Below are positions 44,971 through 53,427 of a stretch of DNA of 64,000 nucleotides, one piece after another (within the stretch, counting starts at the first letter, position 1; each line of letters begins with the position of its first letter). The stretch covers positions 1 through 64,000 of the forward strand of contig NZ_JAJNOD010000006.1 of the NCBI RefSeq assembly GCF_021044885.1. The letters are read 5' to 3'. A program made the translations under genes and the position numbers. The notes under the pieces were generated by a model, which worked only from the letters and a program-made list of their open reading frames with translations, had not been told where the DNA came from and made no database searches. Source of the stretch: Microbacterium nymphoidis. Its GTDB lineage: Bacteria > Actinomycetota > Actinomycetes > Actinomycetales > Microbacteriaceae.

Positions 44971-45486
44971 GTGACCTCTGCGCTGCATTCATCCGAGAAC
45001 CCGCTCGTCGGCGTCGTCATGGGCTCCGATTCGGACTGGCGCGTGATGGCGGACGCCTCCGCGGCACTGACCGAGTTCGGGATGCCGCATGAGGTCGAGG
45101 TCGTCTCGGCGCACCGTACGGTGGACAAGCTCGTCCGCTACGGCCGGGAGGCACGCGGACGCGGCCTGCGCGTGATCATCGCCGGCGCCGGGGGTGCAGC
45201 GCACCTGCCGGGCATGCTGGCCTCCATCACGGCGTTGCCCGTGATCGGCGTCCCGGTGCCGCTGGCGACACTGGACGGCATGGATTCGCTGCTGTCGATC
45301 GTGCAGATGCCCGCGGGAATCCCGGTGGCCACCGTCTCGATCGGCGGCGCGAAGAACGCCGGACTGCTGGCGGCGCGTATCCTCGGCACCTCCGACCCCG
45401 CGGTCGCCGACGCGGTCGAGGCTTACGCGCGCGACCTGGAGGCTCAGGTGGAGCAGAAGAACATCCGGCTCAAGGGATCGTTGTGA
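44971..45486 (+). CDS. purE: N5-carboxyaminoimidazole ribonucleotide mutase
   Basis: A 171-residue class I PurE that converts N5-CAIR to CAIR. The MGSDSDW motif (17-23), SAHRT and the [11 protein letters not shown] loop are present. It uses a GTG start. Its last codons overlap the LCP gene start (GTGA), linking purine synthesis and an envelope gene on one transcript. Confidence 0.95.
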   Translation: MTSALHSSENPLVGVVMGSDSDWRVMADASAALTEFGMPHEVEVVSAHRTVDKLVRYGREARGRGLRVIIAGAGGAAHLPGMLASITALPVIGVPVPLATLDGMDSLLSIVQMPAGIPVATVSIGGAKNAGLLAARILGTSDPAVADAVEAYARDLEAQVEQKNIRLKGSL

Positions 45487-46946
45487 CCGCGCTCGTCGCC
45501 GATCGGACGGGGGCGGGGTCCGCGATCCGCACCCAGCCCATGCGTCACCCTGACGCGGCAGATCGTGCGGTGATGACCCGCCGCGGCTGGTGGCTGGTGA
45601 TCCTCGGCTTCCTGATCCCCGGCTCCCCGCAGGTTCTGGCGGGCAACCGGAAGCTCGGGCGCTTCGGCCTCGGAGCCACGATCCTCATGTGGACGCTCCT
45701 CGTCATCGCCGTGCTCATCGCCGTGCTGCTGCGTGACTTCTACTTCTGGCTCATCGGTGTCGGCTGGCTGTTCGCGGCGATCACCGTGCTCGCCCAGGGG
45801 CTTCTCATCGGTTATGCGGTGCTGTGGATCATCCTCGGGCTGAACACCCTGATGCTGGTGAAGCTCGTTCGCATCCGGACGGCATCGCGGTTCGGCATCG
45901 CCGCCCTCGCAGCGGGCCTGCTCGTCGTCTCCAGCGGCACGGCGACCTATGCCGCGGGGATCGTCGGCACGACCCGGGACACGCTCGGCAGCGTGTTCGC
46001 CTCCAGCGCCCCGCCCGTGGCGCCCTCCGACGGGTACTACAACATCCTGCTGCTCGGCGCGGACTCCGGCGATGGCCGGGACTCCATGCGCTTCGACAGC
46101 ATCTCCGTGGTGTCCATCAACGCCGACACCGGCGCGGTCACCATCACCGGCATCCCGCGCGATATGCCGGATGTCCCCTTCGCCCCCGGCCCCATGCAGG
46201 ACCTCTATCCCGACGGCCACTACGGCGTCGCAGACGAGGAGTGCGGCTGGACCAGCGCCATCAACCAGCTCAACACCGAGCTGGAGATCTGCCGCGCCGA
46301 CGAGGGCCTGTATCCCGATGCGGTCGCCAACGGCTCCACCCCCGGAATCGAGGCGACGAAGGACGCCGCCGAGGGCGTTCTCGGCATCACCATCCCGTAC
46401 TACGTCTTCATCGACATGGACCACTTCGCGGCGCTGATCGATGCGCTCGGCGGGGTGCAGATCACGGTGACCGAGCGGCTTCCCGAGGGCGGTGGCCCCG
46501 CGTACGAGGGGCAGCCGGCGGAGGACTGGGCGATCGGGTGGATCGAGCAGGGCGAACAGCACATGGACGGGAACACCGCCCAGTGGTATGCGCGCTCGCG
46601 CTACACCACGAGCGACTGGGATCGGATGCGTCGCCAGCGTGAGCTGCAGGAGGCGATGCTCAAGCAGTTCACCCCGGAGAACGTGCTCTCGCGGTTCCAG
46701 GAGATCGCGAAGGCCGGAACGGCTGTCATGGAGACGGACGTGCCGCAGTCGATGATGCAGCCCTTCCTCAACCTCGCTCTGAAGGCGAAGTCGCAGGAGG
46801 TGCAGAAGATCGAGCTCACCCCGGAAGGCACCCCGCTCCTGGACGGCAGCACGATCGATGACACGAGCCCGGACTTCACCGCGATCCAGCAGCTCATCCA
46901 GGAGAGGCTGCATCCGCCGGCCGCGGAGGACACTCCCGCGCCCTGA
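45483..46946 (+). CDS. LytR-CpsA-Psr (LCP) family glycan ligase
   Basis: A 487-residue membrane enzyme predicted to attach polysaccharide or teichoic-type polymers to peptidoglycan. The N-terminal third has about four or five spans (34-165), more than the single span usual for LCP proteins. The extracellular LCP domain has the [13 protein letters not shown] opening, the arginine-rich [10 protein letters not shown] and IPRDM segments, IDALGGV and the [15 protein letters not shown] block that binds pyrophosphate lipid. The GTG overlaps the purE stop. It heads the polysaccharide region. Confidence 0.9.
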   Translation: MTALVADRTGAGSAIRTQPMRHPDAADRAVMTRRGWWLVILGFLIPGSPQVLAGNRKLGRFGLGATILMWTLLVIAVLIAVLLRDFYFWLIGVGWLFAAITVLAQGLLIGYAVLWIILGLNTLMLVKLVRIRTASRFGIAALAAGLLVVSSGTATYAAGIVGTTRDTLGSVFASSAPPVAPSDGYYNILLLGADSGDGRDSMRFDSISVVSINADTGAVTITGIPRDMPDVPFAPGPMQDLYPDGHYGVADEECGWTSAINQLNTELEICRADEGLYPDAVANGSTPGIEATKDAAEGVLGITIPYYVFIDMDHFAALIDALGGVQITVTERLPEGGGPAYEGQPAEDWAIGWIEQGEQHMDGNTAQWYARSRYTTSDWDRMRRQRELQEAMLKQFTPENVLSRFQEIAKAGTAVMETDVPQSMMQPFLNLALKAKSQEVQKIELTPEGTPLLDGSTIDDTSPDFTAIQQLIQERLHPPAAEDTPAP

Positions 46947-47007
46947 CGACAACCTGAGCGTCCCCCGACCTCCGGGGTGCCGAAGGGGCGGTGTCGGCGG
47001 CGAGCAC

Positions 47008-47013
47008 TAGGGT
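47008..47013 (+). promoter_or_regulatory. -10 element for the GT gene at 47021
   Basis: TAGGGT ends 7 nt before the ATG at 47021. Confidence 0.45.
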
Positions 47014-47020
47014 CGGAGAC

Positions 47021-48118
47021 ATGACGGCGACCCTTCGTGTGGTGATCGATCAGGCCTCGGCACAGTCTTTCTCGGACCAGGCGACGGCCGGGCTTGAGAC
47101 CGCGCGCGCTCTGATCCGCATGGCCCCGGACGGGTGCGATGTGGCGGCCATCGTCCCCGGCGGCGAGGCGGATCTCACCACGCTCGTGCCGGGCCTCTCC
47201 GGGGTCCGGGTGGCATCTCTCGCCCGCCGGGAGCTCCTTGCCGCCTGGCAGCTCGGGGTCGCTCCCTCGATCGGGGGCGGCTTCATCCACTCGACCACCC
47301 TGGCCGCCCCGCTGGTGCGTCATGACCGGGTGAACGACGGCGACCAGAGCGTCGTCACGCTGTGGGATCTGCGGGCCTGGGAGGCGGCGTCGGAGGTGGC
47401 CCGCACCGCCGTCACCTGGAATCGCGGCATGCTCAAGCGCGCCGTCAAACACGCGGACGCGATCGTCGTGCCCACCTTTGCCCACGCCGCCCGCCTCGAC
47501 GAGGAGTGGTCCTTCGGTGACCGGGTGCGGGTGGTGGCGGGTGCAGCACCGTCCGGGTTCCGCGAGCCCACCGACGCCGATGCGCGCGCCCGGGATCTGG
47601 TGCTTCCCGAACGCTACGTCGTGACGGACGCGACGACGGCGCCGTCCGACGGCCTCGGGAAGGCGCTCGCCGCTGTCTCGGGACAGGCGGGTGACGACCT
47701 CGCCGTGCTGATCATCGGAGTGCCGGCGGACCAGGAGGCCGCGGTGAGGGAGCTCGCCTCCGCTGCGGGCGTGCCGGAGCGGCACCTTCAGGTGCGTCCG
47801 GAGCTGGATGCGGCCGATCGCGCTGTGGTGCTGGCCCGCTCGGAGCTGCTGATCTCCACGCTCACGCGCACTGCCTGGCCGTGGCGGGTCGTGGAGGCGC
47901 TCGCGCTCGGGGTGCCGGTGGTGGCCCTCGACACACCCGCTCACCGCGAGGTCATCGCCGACGGCGGTGTGCTTGCGGAGGAGCGCGACCTCGCCGACGC
48001 GGTCGCAGAGGTGCTCGCCGACACCGAGCGCTACGGCGTGCTGAGCGACGACCGCGGGCGCGCCTACTCCTGGGACAGCTCCGCCGAGCGCATCTGGCAG
48101 TTGCACGCCGAGCTCTGA
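47021..48118 (+). CDS. Glycosyltransferase (GT4-like, GT-B fold)
   Basis: A 365-residue glycosyltransferase-like protein. The C-terminal half holds the donor-site region ending VVEALALGVPVVALDTPAHREV, typical of family 4. The N-terminal acceptor half is less conserved and contains KHADAIVVPT. No signal peptide or span is seen, so it should act at the inner membrane face. Donor and acceptor sugars are unknown. Confidence 0.82.
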   Translation: MTATLRVVIDQASAQSFSDQATAGLETARALIRMAPDGCDVAAIVPGGEADLTTLVPGLSGVRVASLARRELLAAWQLGVAPSIGGGFIHSTTLAAPLVRHDRVNDGDQSVVTLWDLRAWEAASEVARTAVTWNRGMLKRAVKHADAIVVPTFAHAARLDEEWSFGDRVRVVAGAAPSGFREPTDADARARDLVLPERYVVTDATTAPSDGLGKALAAVSGQAGDDLAVLIIGVPADQEAAVRELASAAGVPERHLQVRPELDAADRAVVLARSELLISTLTRTAWPWRVVEALALGVPVVALDTPAHREVIADGGVLAEERDLADAVAEVLADTERYGVLSDDRGRAYSWDSSAERIWQLHAEL

Positions 48119-48146
48119 GTCTGCGCACCTCTGAGCGTTCATGGGC

Positions 48147-48152
48147 GAAGAT
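48147..48152 (+). promoter_or_regulatory. -10 element for the DeoR/LacI hybrid gene
   Basis: GAAGAT ends 6 nt before the ATG at 48159. It argues for that start over the ATG at 48141. Confidence 0.3.
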
Positions 48153-48158
48153 GTTCAT

Positions 48159-49208
48159 ATGCTTGCCGATGAGCGTCGTGAACGGATCCTGTCCGAGCTG
48201 GGGGTGCGCGGCGCCCTGCAGGTGGCGGACTTCGCCGCGCGCATCGGCGTCTCGGGAATGACGCTGCGGCGAGACCTCGCGCAGCTGGAGGCGGACGGGC
48301 TCCTGGTACGGGTGCATGGCGGCGCGGTTTCTCCCCGTGAGTCGGGTGTACGGGCATCGACGCCGCTCGCCACGATCGGCGTCATCGTGCCGAGCGCGAC
48401 CTACTACTACCACGGTGTGGTCGACGGCATCCGTCGTGCCGCTTCGCGCAGTCGGTGTCGACTGGCCCTGGCCGTATCGGATTACCGCAGCGACCGCGAG
48501 AGCGCACAGGTCCGCCAGCTCGTGGCGCGCGGTGTGGACGGCCTGATCATCACCCCGGCGAACGCGGACTGGGAGGACACCGCGCTGCGGGATCTGCTGG
48601 GCGCGCAGAACATTCCCGTGACCATCGCCGAGCGCAGCATCGATCCGATGCGGCCCCTCGGCCAGGTGGAATCCGTGCGCACCGACCACGAGGCAGGCGT
48701 CGCGCTGGCCGTCCAGCGCCTGCGTGACGCCGGCCACTCGGGTATCGCCCTCGCGCTGCGGGCCGGCACCGCCACCTCCGTGTGGCTGCGGCGGGGGTTC
48801 GCCGCAGCCGTGCGGTCGCACGAGCGCTCGTTCGTGACCGAGCTGCCGCGTGACGCCAGCGGTCAGGCTACCGAGCGCTCACACCTCGTGGACCTGATCC
48901 GCCGGTGCGAGGCCGAGCACATCCGGGCACTCATCGTCCTCACCGACGTGGACGCCATCGCACTCGAGGAGGTGGCGCTGGAGGAGGGGGTGCGCATCCC
49001 CGAGGATCTGTCGGTGATCTCCTACGACGACGAGGTCGCCGGACTCGCACCCGTCCCTCTCACCGCCATCTCGCCCCCGAAGCAGGAACTGGGCGATCGG
49101 GCGTTCGAGATGTGCCTGGCGCGGATCCACGGATCGCGCTCGACGGCACTGACGCGGAGCCTGTTGCTGCCCACGCTCGTGGAGCGGGATTCCGTCGGGT
49201 CGGCATAG
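48159..49208 (+). CDS. Transcriptional regulator with DeoR-type HTH and LacI-type sensor domain
   Basis: A 349-residue regulator. Residues 5-57 form a DeoR-type helix-turn-helix with ADERRERILSELG and VSGMTLRRDLAQLEADGLL, followed by the VRVHGGA end of that domain. From about 71 on the protein is a LacI/periplasmic-binding sensor: ATIGVIVP, GVDGLIITPA and the C-terminal DLSVISYDDE. It probably senses a sugar. The target operon is not evident; neighbours are glycosyltransferases. Confidence 0.85.
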   Translation: MLADERRERILSELGVRGALQVADFAARIGVSGMTLRRDLAQLEADGLLVRVHGGAVSPRESGVRASTPLATIGVIVPSATYYYHGVVDGIRRAASRSRCRLALAVSDYRSDRESAQVRQLVARGVDGLIITPANADWEDTALRDLLGAQNIPVTIAERSIDPMRPLGQVESVRTDHEAGVALAVQRLRDAGHSGIALALRAGTATSVWLRRGFAAAVRSHERSFVTELPRDASGQATERSHLVDLIRRCEAEHIRALIVLTDVDAIALEEVALEEGVRIPEDLSVISYDDEVAGLAPVPLTAISPPKQELGDRAFEMCLARIHGSRSTALTRSLLLPTLVERDSVGSA

Positions 49209-49332
49209 GCGCGCGATCAGGTCGGACGCGCCCGGGGGAACACGCCCGGATCCCGAGGAGTCCTCGTGCGGCTGCCGCCTCACCGATAGGGTGAGGGAGC
49301 GTGCGAACCCGAGCACGCCGGAGGTGTTGCCA

Positions 49333-50871
49333 GTGGAGGCCGTACCCGATCTCGTCATCGCCGAGGTCGCCGTGCGCGAGGTGACGCGCGTAGACGTGCG
49401 ATTCGACGGGCACCGGGTGTGGACGACCACGGTCCCGGCTGCGCGCGACGGACACGTGCACTTCGAGTGGCCCGCTGCGCTGCGTGCGCGGCTCGTGGGT
49501 TCCACGCGTGTCAGCGTTCACGACGTCGTGAGCGGTGCGGAGCTGGCGGCTCGTGAGATGCGGTTCGCCGGTGTGGACGAGCGTCTCGAACTCGTGGACG
49601 GACGCGGGCGCCTGCTCGCGATGAACAAGTGGGATACGCTCGGCGCCGTCAACGACGGACGCGGCGACGGGGTTCGCCAGCGCATGCTGGTCAGCGCCCG
49701 GCGCGTGGTGGACCTGCTCCGGCGCGGCGGGTGGGATCCGTTCGTGGTCGGCGGAGCACTCCTGGGCGTCGTCCGGGAGGGGCGGATGCTCGCGCACGAC
49801 GACGACATCGACCTGGCCTTTCTCTCCGCGCACAGCGATCCCTCCGATCTCGCCCTGGAGAGCACGCGGATGGAACGCCTGCTCAGGGGCGAGGGCCTCA
49901 CCGTGGTACGGCACAGCCTCGCGCACATCGCCGTGCACTTCACGGACGATGCCGGTCTCCCGGAGCACTACATCGACGTGTTCACCGGGTTCTTCCGCGG
50001 CCGTACCTATCATCAGCCGTTTGCGCTGCGCGGTGAGGGAATCGCCGCGGCTGATCTCGTCCCGCCGGTCGCACTGGACATCGAGGGCACCTCCCTCCCT
50101 GCCCCTGCGGTGCCGGAAGCCTGGCTCGCGTTCGCGTACGGGCCATCGTGGCGGGTGCCGGACGCGTCGTTCCATTTCCCCGACCCGCCCTCGACCGTGC
50201 TGCGCTTCGACGGCTGGTTCGGCAGCTTCAACCACGGCCGCGACGCCTGGGAGGAGCACTACCTCGCCGCATCCGGCCCGCAGGGCGAAGGCAGTGCGGA
50301 AGAGGTGGACGCCTTCATCGCGGCGTTGCCGCCGGGAGCGTGTGTGCTGGATGTGGGGTGCGGAGACGGAACGTGGGCGCGCAGGATCGCCGCCGCGGGG
50401 CACACCGTGCTGGGCGTGGACTACAGTCTGGAGGCGCTGGCGCTCGCCGGGCGTTTCGACGACGACGCCGTCCGCTACCGCTTCCTGAACCTCAACGACC
50501 GTTCTGCCGTTCTGGCGCTGGGGGCCGAGCTCCTCGCCGAGGGGCGGGAATGGGTGGTGTTCGGCAGCCACCTGCTGCAGAGCATGACCGCCGACGGCCG
50601 GCACAACCTGCTGATGATGCTCGAGCTCATGCTGCGCGGAAACGGGTTCGCGCACTTCATCGACGACACCGACATCGCCCACGACTACGACGCCACCCTT
50701 CCGCGCACCTGGCACATGCCCACGGCCTGGCTGGAGCAGGAGGCGCGTGGGCGGCGTCTCGCGATACGCGTGCTCCGGCGCGGAACGCGCCCGGACGGTA
50801 CGGGCACACGCGGCACCGCAGCCGTGCGCGTGGATCGCACCGATGCCCCCCTGTTCCTGGAGGAGACATGA
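49333..50871 (+). CDS. LicD-like nucleotidyltransferase/phosphotransferase fused to a SAM methyltransferase
   Basis: A 512-residue two-domain protein. Residues 1-90 are a strand-rich region of unknown role. Residues 120-300 match the LicD/fukutin pattern, with VGGALLGVVREGRMLAHDDDIDLAF (138-163) giving the catalytic acidic cluster. Residues 325-505 are a class I methyltransferase, with VLDVGCGDG (338-346) binding SAM. LicD enzymes transfer phosphocholine or related phospho-alcohols from CDP donors to glycans. The GTG at 49333 follows a GGAGGT site; a -10 TAGGGT at 49287-49292 gives a leader of about 35 nt. A frame start at 49291 lies on that promoter and is rejected. Confidence 0.8.
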   Translation: MEAVPDLVIAEVAVREVTRVDVRFDGHRVWTTTVPAARDGHVHFEWPAALRARLVGSTRVSVHDVVSGAELAAREMRFAGVDERLELVDGRGRLLAMNKWDTLGAVNDGRGDGVRQRMLVSARRVVDLLRRGGWDPFVVGGALLGVVREGRMLAHDDDIDLAFLSAHSDPSDLALESTRMERLLRGEGLTVVRHSLAHIAVHFTDDAGLPEHYIDVFTGFFRGRTYHQPFALRGEGIAAADLVPPVALDIEGTSLPAPAVPEAWLAFAYGPSWRVPDASFHFPDPPSTVLRFDGWFGSFNHGRDAWEEHYLAASGPQGEGSAEEVDAFIAALPPGACVLDVGCGDGTWARRIAAAGHTVLGVDYSLEALALAGRFDDDAVRYRFLNLNDRSAVLALGAELLAEGREWVVFGSHLLQSMTADGRHNLLMMLELMLRGNGFAHFIDDTDIAHDYDATLPRTWHMPTAWLEQEARGRRLAIRVLRRGTRPDGTGTRGTAAVRVDRTDAPLFLEET

Positions 50872-51137
50872 TCAACCGGATCCGCCGTACCGTGCGCTCG
50901 CTCGCGCGCCGCATCGCGCCGAGCGCCTATGGCAAGCTCGAGCGTCTCGGCGATGCGGACTTCGCCGCGATGGAGGCGGTGGCTCCCCTCAGCGAGCGGG
51001 TCGCGGCTCTCGAAGCCGAGAACGCCGACCTGCGCCAGCAGCTCTGGGAGATCCGCACCGACGCCCGACGGGTGAACGAGCTCTACGACCTCGTCATCGA
51101 GCGGCTGCGCTCGGACAATCCGCTGCGCGGCTCCTGA
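50868..51137 (+). CDS. Small basic/coiled-coil protein
   Basis: An 89-residue protein. Residues 1-25 are Arg-rich and residues 40-80 form a predicted coiled coil (VAALEAENADLRQQLWEI). No span is present. It starts in an ATGA overlap with the LicD/methyltransferase gene and is likely made with it. Short proteins of this layout occur beside actinobacterial glycosyltransferase genes (possibly the DUF6752 type), but the function is unknown. A scaffold or oligomerisation aid for the enzyme upstream is one possibility. Confidence 0.7.
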   Translation: MINRIRRTVRSLARRIAPSAYGKLERLGDADFAAMEAVAPLSERVAALEAENADLRQQLWEIRTDARRVNELYDLVIERLRSDNPLRGS

Positions 51138-51150
51138 GGGGCCAGACGCC

Positions 51151-51846
51151 TCAGCGCTCGTCCGCCGTGCGCCGTTCGGCGATGAGGCGCGCGGTCGCGA
51201 GGTCCTGCGGCGTCGTGATCTTGATGTTCTCCGCGCTTCCGGTGAGCATGCGGGCCGCTGTGCCGGTGAACTCGTGGACCAGATCCGCGTCGTCGCTCAC
51301 TCGTGAGTAGCCCGATGCTACGGCGCGGTCGTAGGCGGTCGCCAGCAGATCGCGGTCGAAGGCCTGGGGCGTCTGGCCCATCCAGCTGTGCTGGCGCTCC
51401 AGGGAGCCCTGCACGAAGCCGTCCTCGCCCACGAGCTTGATCTGCACCGTGCTGGGGGTCCCGAGCATGGCCGCCCCGTGCTGCATCGCCGCATCGACCA
51501 CGGCGGAGACGGCGGTGGGCTGCACGAATGGCCGGACACCATCGTGCACCACGACGATCTCGCCGCGGGTGCTCTGCAGTCCGTGCCGCGCGCTCAGGTG
51601 CCGTTCAGCACCGCCGATCACGACCGTGACGTCCAGCCCGGCGTCTCGGAGGATGCGGCGGTAGAGGTCGGCATTCTCGGCGCTCGCGGTCACGATGACC
51701 TCATCGACCGGATCCACCGAGAGCGCACGGACGGTGCGCTCGAGCACGGTCCTCCCACCCAGGTTCACGAGCAGCTTGTTCGATCCGAACCGCGTGCCCT
51801 GGCCCGCGCAGGTGATGACTGCCGAGACGATCCGACCGTCACGCAC
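51151..51846 (-). CDS. IspD/TarI-like cytidylyltransferase
   Basis: A 231-residue nucleotidyltransferase. The loop AGQGTRFGSNKL near residue 15 is a variant of the family AAGxGxR-PK signature, HDGVRPFV matches the IspD/TarI HDGARP motif, and KITTPQDL is the C-terminal signature. It should join CTP to an alditol or alcohol phosphate. Its place in an export cluster favours TarI/LicC-like CDP-polyol synthesis over isoprenoid IspD. I chose the GTG at 51846 for its GGGAG site; a GTG at 51873 is possible. It overlaps the SDR gene by 8 bp. Confidence 0.8.
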   Translation of the reverse strand: MRDGRIVSAVITCAGQGTRFGSNKLLVNLGGRTVLERTVRALSVDPVDEVIVTASAENADLYRRILRDAGLDVTVVIGGAERHLSARHGLQSTRGEIVVVHDGVRPFVQPTAVSAVVDAAMQHGAAMLGTPSTVQIKLVGEDGFVQGSLERQHSWMGQTPQAFDRDLLATAYDRAVASGYSRVSDDADLVHEFTGTAARMLTGSAENIKITTPQDLATARLIAERRTADER

Positions 51847-52627
51847 CGGCGCGCTCCCGGTCGACGAAGGCACGAAGGCCCGCCAGCACGCCGGCGGCGT
51901 CGGTCATGTATCCCTCCGTACCGGCGAAGAGGGCGCTGTGCCGGGTGCGCATGTCGCGCGTGTACATGGCGGCGAACGGGCTGGGCGGCTCGGGCGGCTC
52001 CTGGCCCCGGATGTCGATTCCGAACACCCGCTCGGCCAGCTGGTCGTTGCGGATCGGCGCCGTGGCGATGTTCAGGGTGGTGATCCCCGCCGCCATCGCT
52101 GTGGCGGCATCCGCCGCGAGCCGACGAACGTCGTAGTGCTGCAGATGATCGTCGGGCCGGATGTGCGCGACGCGGTGGTTGCGCAGGAGGTCGTGCACCA
52201 CGCCCTTGCGCAGGTGGTCGCCGTACAGCTGGGGCAGTCGCAGCACGACGGTGTCGAAGCGCTCGGACAGCACGCGCTCCATGTGCAGGCGATTACGCCC
52301 GTACGGGGTGAGGCCGTTCTCGTCGGGCATCGTCTCCTCATCCGGCGTCGTCCCGGCGGGAAAGACGCAAACGGTGGAGATCAGCACAAGCCGCTCGATA
52401 CGAGCGCGTGAGACGCGCTCGATGAGGGTGTCGATCTCCGCGCGATCAGCGCCGCCATCGGCATTGATCCGGTGCGAGTCGGCGCGCGTCGCAGCCGAGA
52501 ACACCACATCGTAGGTGCGTCCCGCGATGTCGCCGATGTTCCGGGAGTCGTAGAGGTCGTCGAACGTTCGCGCCGCGCGGAGGTTGCGGCCCACGAATCC
52601 TGTGGCGCCGAGCAGGGCACTCCTCAC
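51839..52627 (-). CDS. NAD-dependent epimerase/reductase of the extended SDR type
   Basis: A 262-residue short-chain dehydrogenase-like protein. The N-terminal LLGATGFVGRNL motif binds NAD(P). The active-site area has STVCVFP and YGRNRLHME, the latter giving Tyr-x3; the usual Lys is replaced by Leu or lies elsewhere, so activity is uncertain. GGAGGTG precedes the GTG at 52627. A -10 TAGGCT (52665-52670) upstream gives a short leader. It probably modifies the sugar or polyol handled by the adjoining cytidylyltransferase. Confidence 0.75.
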   Translation of the reverse strand: MRSALLGATGFVGRNLRAARTFDDLYDSRNIGDIAGRTYDVVFSAATRADSHRINADGGADRAEIDTLIERVSRARIERLVLISTVCVFPAGTTPDEETMPDENGLTPYGRNRLHMERVLSERFDTVVLRLPQLYGDHLRKGVVHDLLRNHRVAHIRPDDHLQHYDVRRLAADAATAMAAGITTLNIATAPIRNDQLAERVFGIDIRGQEPPEPPSPFAAMYTRDMRTRHSALFAGTEGYMTDAAGVLAGLRAFVDRERAGA

Positions 52628-52703
52628 GGGCGGCACCTCCATGCACGTCGTCGGGTATCGGACCAGCCTAGCCCCGCACATGCCGACGGGCGAATGCGCG
52701 TGA

Positions 52704-53420
52704 TCAGGCGCGCATCAGCTCCACGGCGCGCTTGCTGTCCCCGTCGAACTCCACGGTGCCACCGCGCAGCAGGATTCCGCGCTCGCACAGATCGGAGACC
52801 ATGTCGAGGTCGTGGGAGACCACGACGAGCGTCTTGCCCGCCGCGTGCAGTTCACGGATGCGCGCGAGGCACTTCTTCTGGAACGGCTCGTCACCCACGG
52901 AGAGGATCTCATCGATCAGCAGGATGTCCACCTCGGTGTGGATCGCCACCGAGAACGCGAGGCGCAGGAACATGCCGGAGGAGTAGTGCTTGACCTCGGT
53001 GTCGATGAACTGCTCGATCTCGCTGAACTCCACGATCGAGTCGAATCGCTCGTCGGTCTCCTTGCGCGTCATCCCGAGGATCGCCGCGTTGAGGTAGATG
53101 TTCTCGCGGCCCGACAGGTCCGGGTGGAATCCGGCGCCGACCTCGATGAGCCCGGCCACGCGCCCCCGGGTGAGAACTTCACCCGAGTCGGGGGTGAGCA
53201 CACCGGAGATCATCTTCAGCATCGTGGACTTTCCGGAGCCGTTGAAGCCCAGCAGCGCCACGGCCTCGCCCTCGCCGATCTGGAAGGAGACGCCATCCAG
53301 AGCACGGAAGTCCGTCGTGATGGGTTTGCGTCGCACGGCGGCGAGCGCCGTCTCCTTGATGGAGTGTGTGTGCCGCAGCCGGAACGCCTTGCGGACGTCG
53401 TCCGCGATGATGCGGGGCAC
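52704..53420 (-). CDS. Polysaccharide ABC exporter ATP-binding protein
   Basis: A 238-residue ATPase of the Wzt/TagH group. Walker A is GFNGSGKST at 58-66, the Q-loop region reads GLIEVGAGFHPDLSGRENIYLN, the signature is YSSGM and Walker B is ILLIDEILSVGD. The long Wzt C-terminal glycan-binding domain is absent, as in teichoic-acid-type exporters. It follows the permease gene by 7 bp. The pair should export a lipid-linked polymer. Confidence 0.92.
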   Translation of the reverse strand: MPRIIADDVRKAFRLRHTHSIKETALAAVRRKPITTDFRALDGVSFQIGEGEAVALLGFNGSGKSTMLKMISGVLTPDSGEVLTRGRVAGLIEVGAGFHPDLSGRENIYLNAAILGMTRKETDERFDSIVEFSEIEQFIDTEVKHYSSGMFLRLAFSVAIHTEVDILLIDEILSVGDEPFQKKCLARIRELHAAGKTLVVVSHDLDMVSDLCERGILLRGGTVEFDGDSKRAVELMRA

Positions 53421-53427
53421 GGTGTTC

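Noticed and set aside
48141..49208. Start of the hybrid regulator at the ATG at 48141
   Set aside because: A -10-like hexamer lies inside that extension and the HTH begins at the ATG at 48159.
51151..51846. Assigning ispD (isoprenoid pathway) to the cytidylyltransferase
   Set aside because: Its entry motif departs from the IspD consensus and its operon is a glycan export unit; the possibility is kept open but not used as the call.
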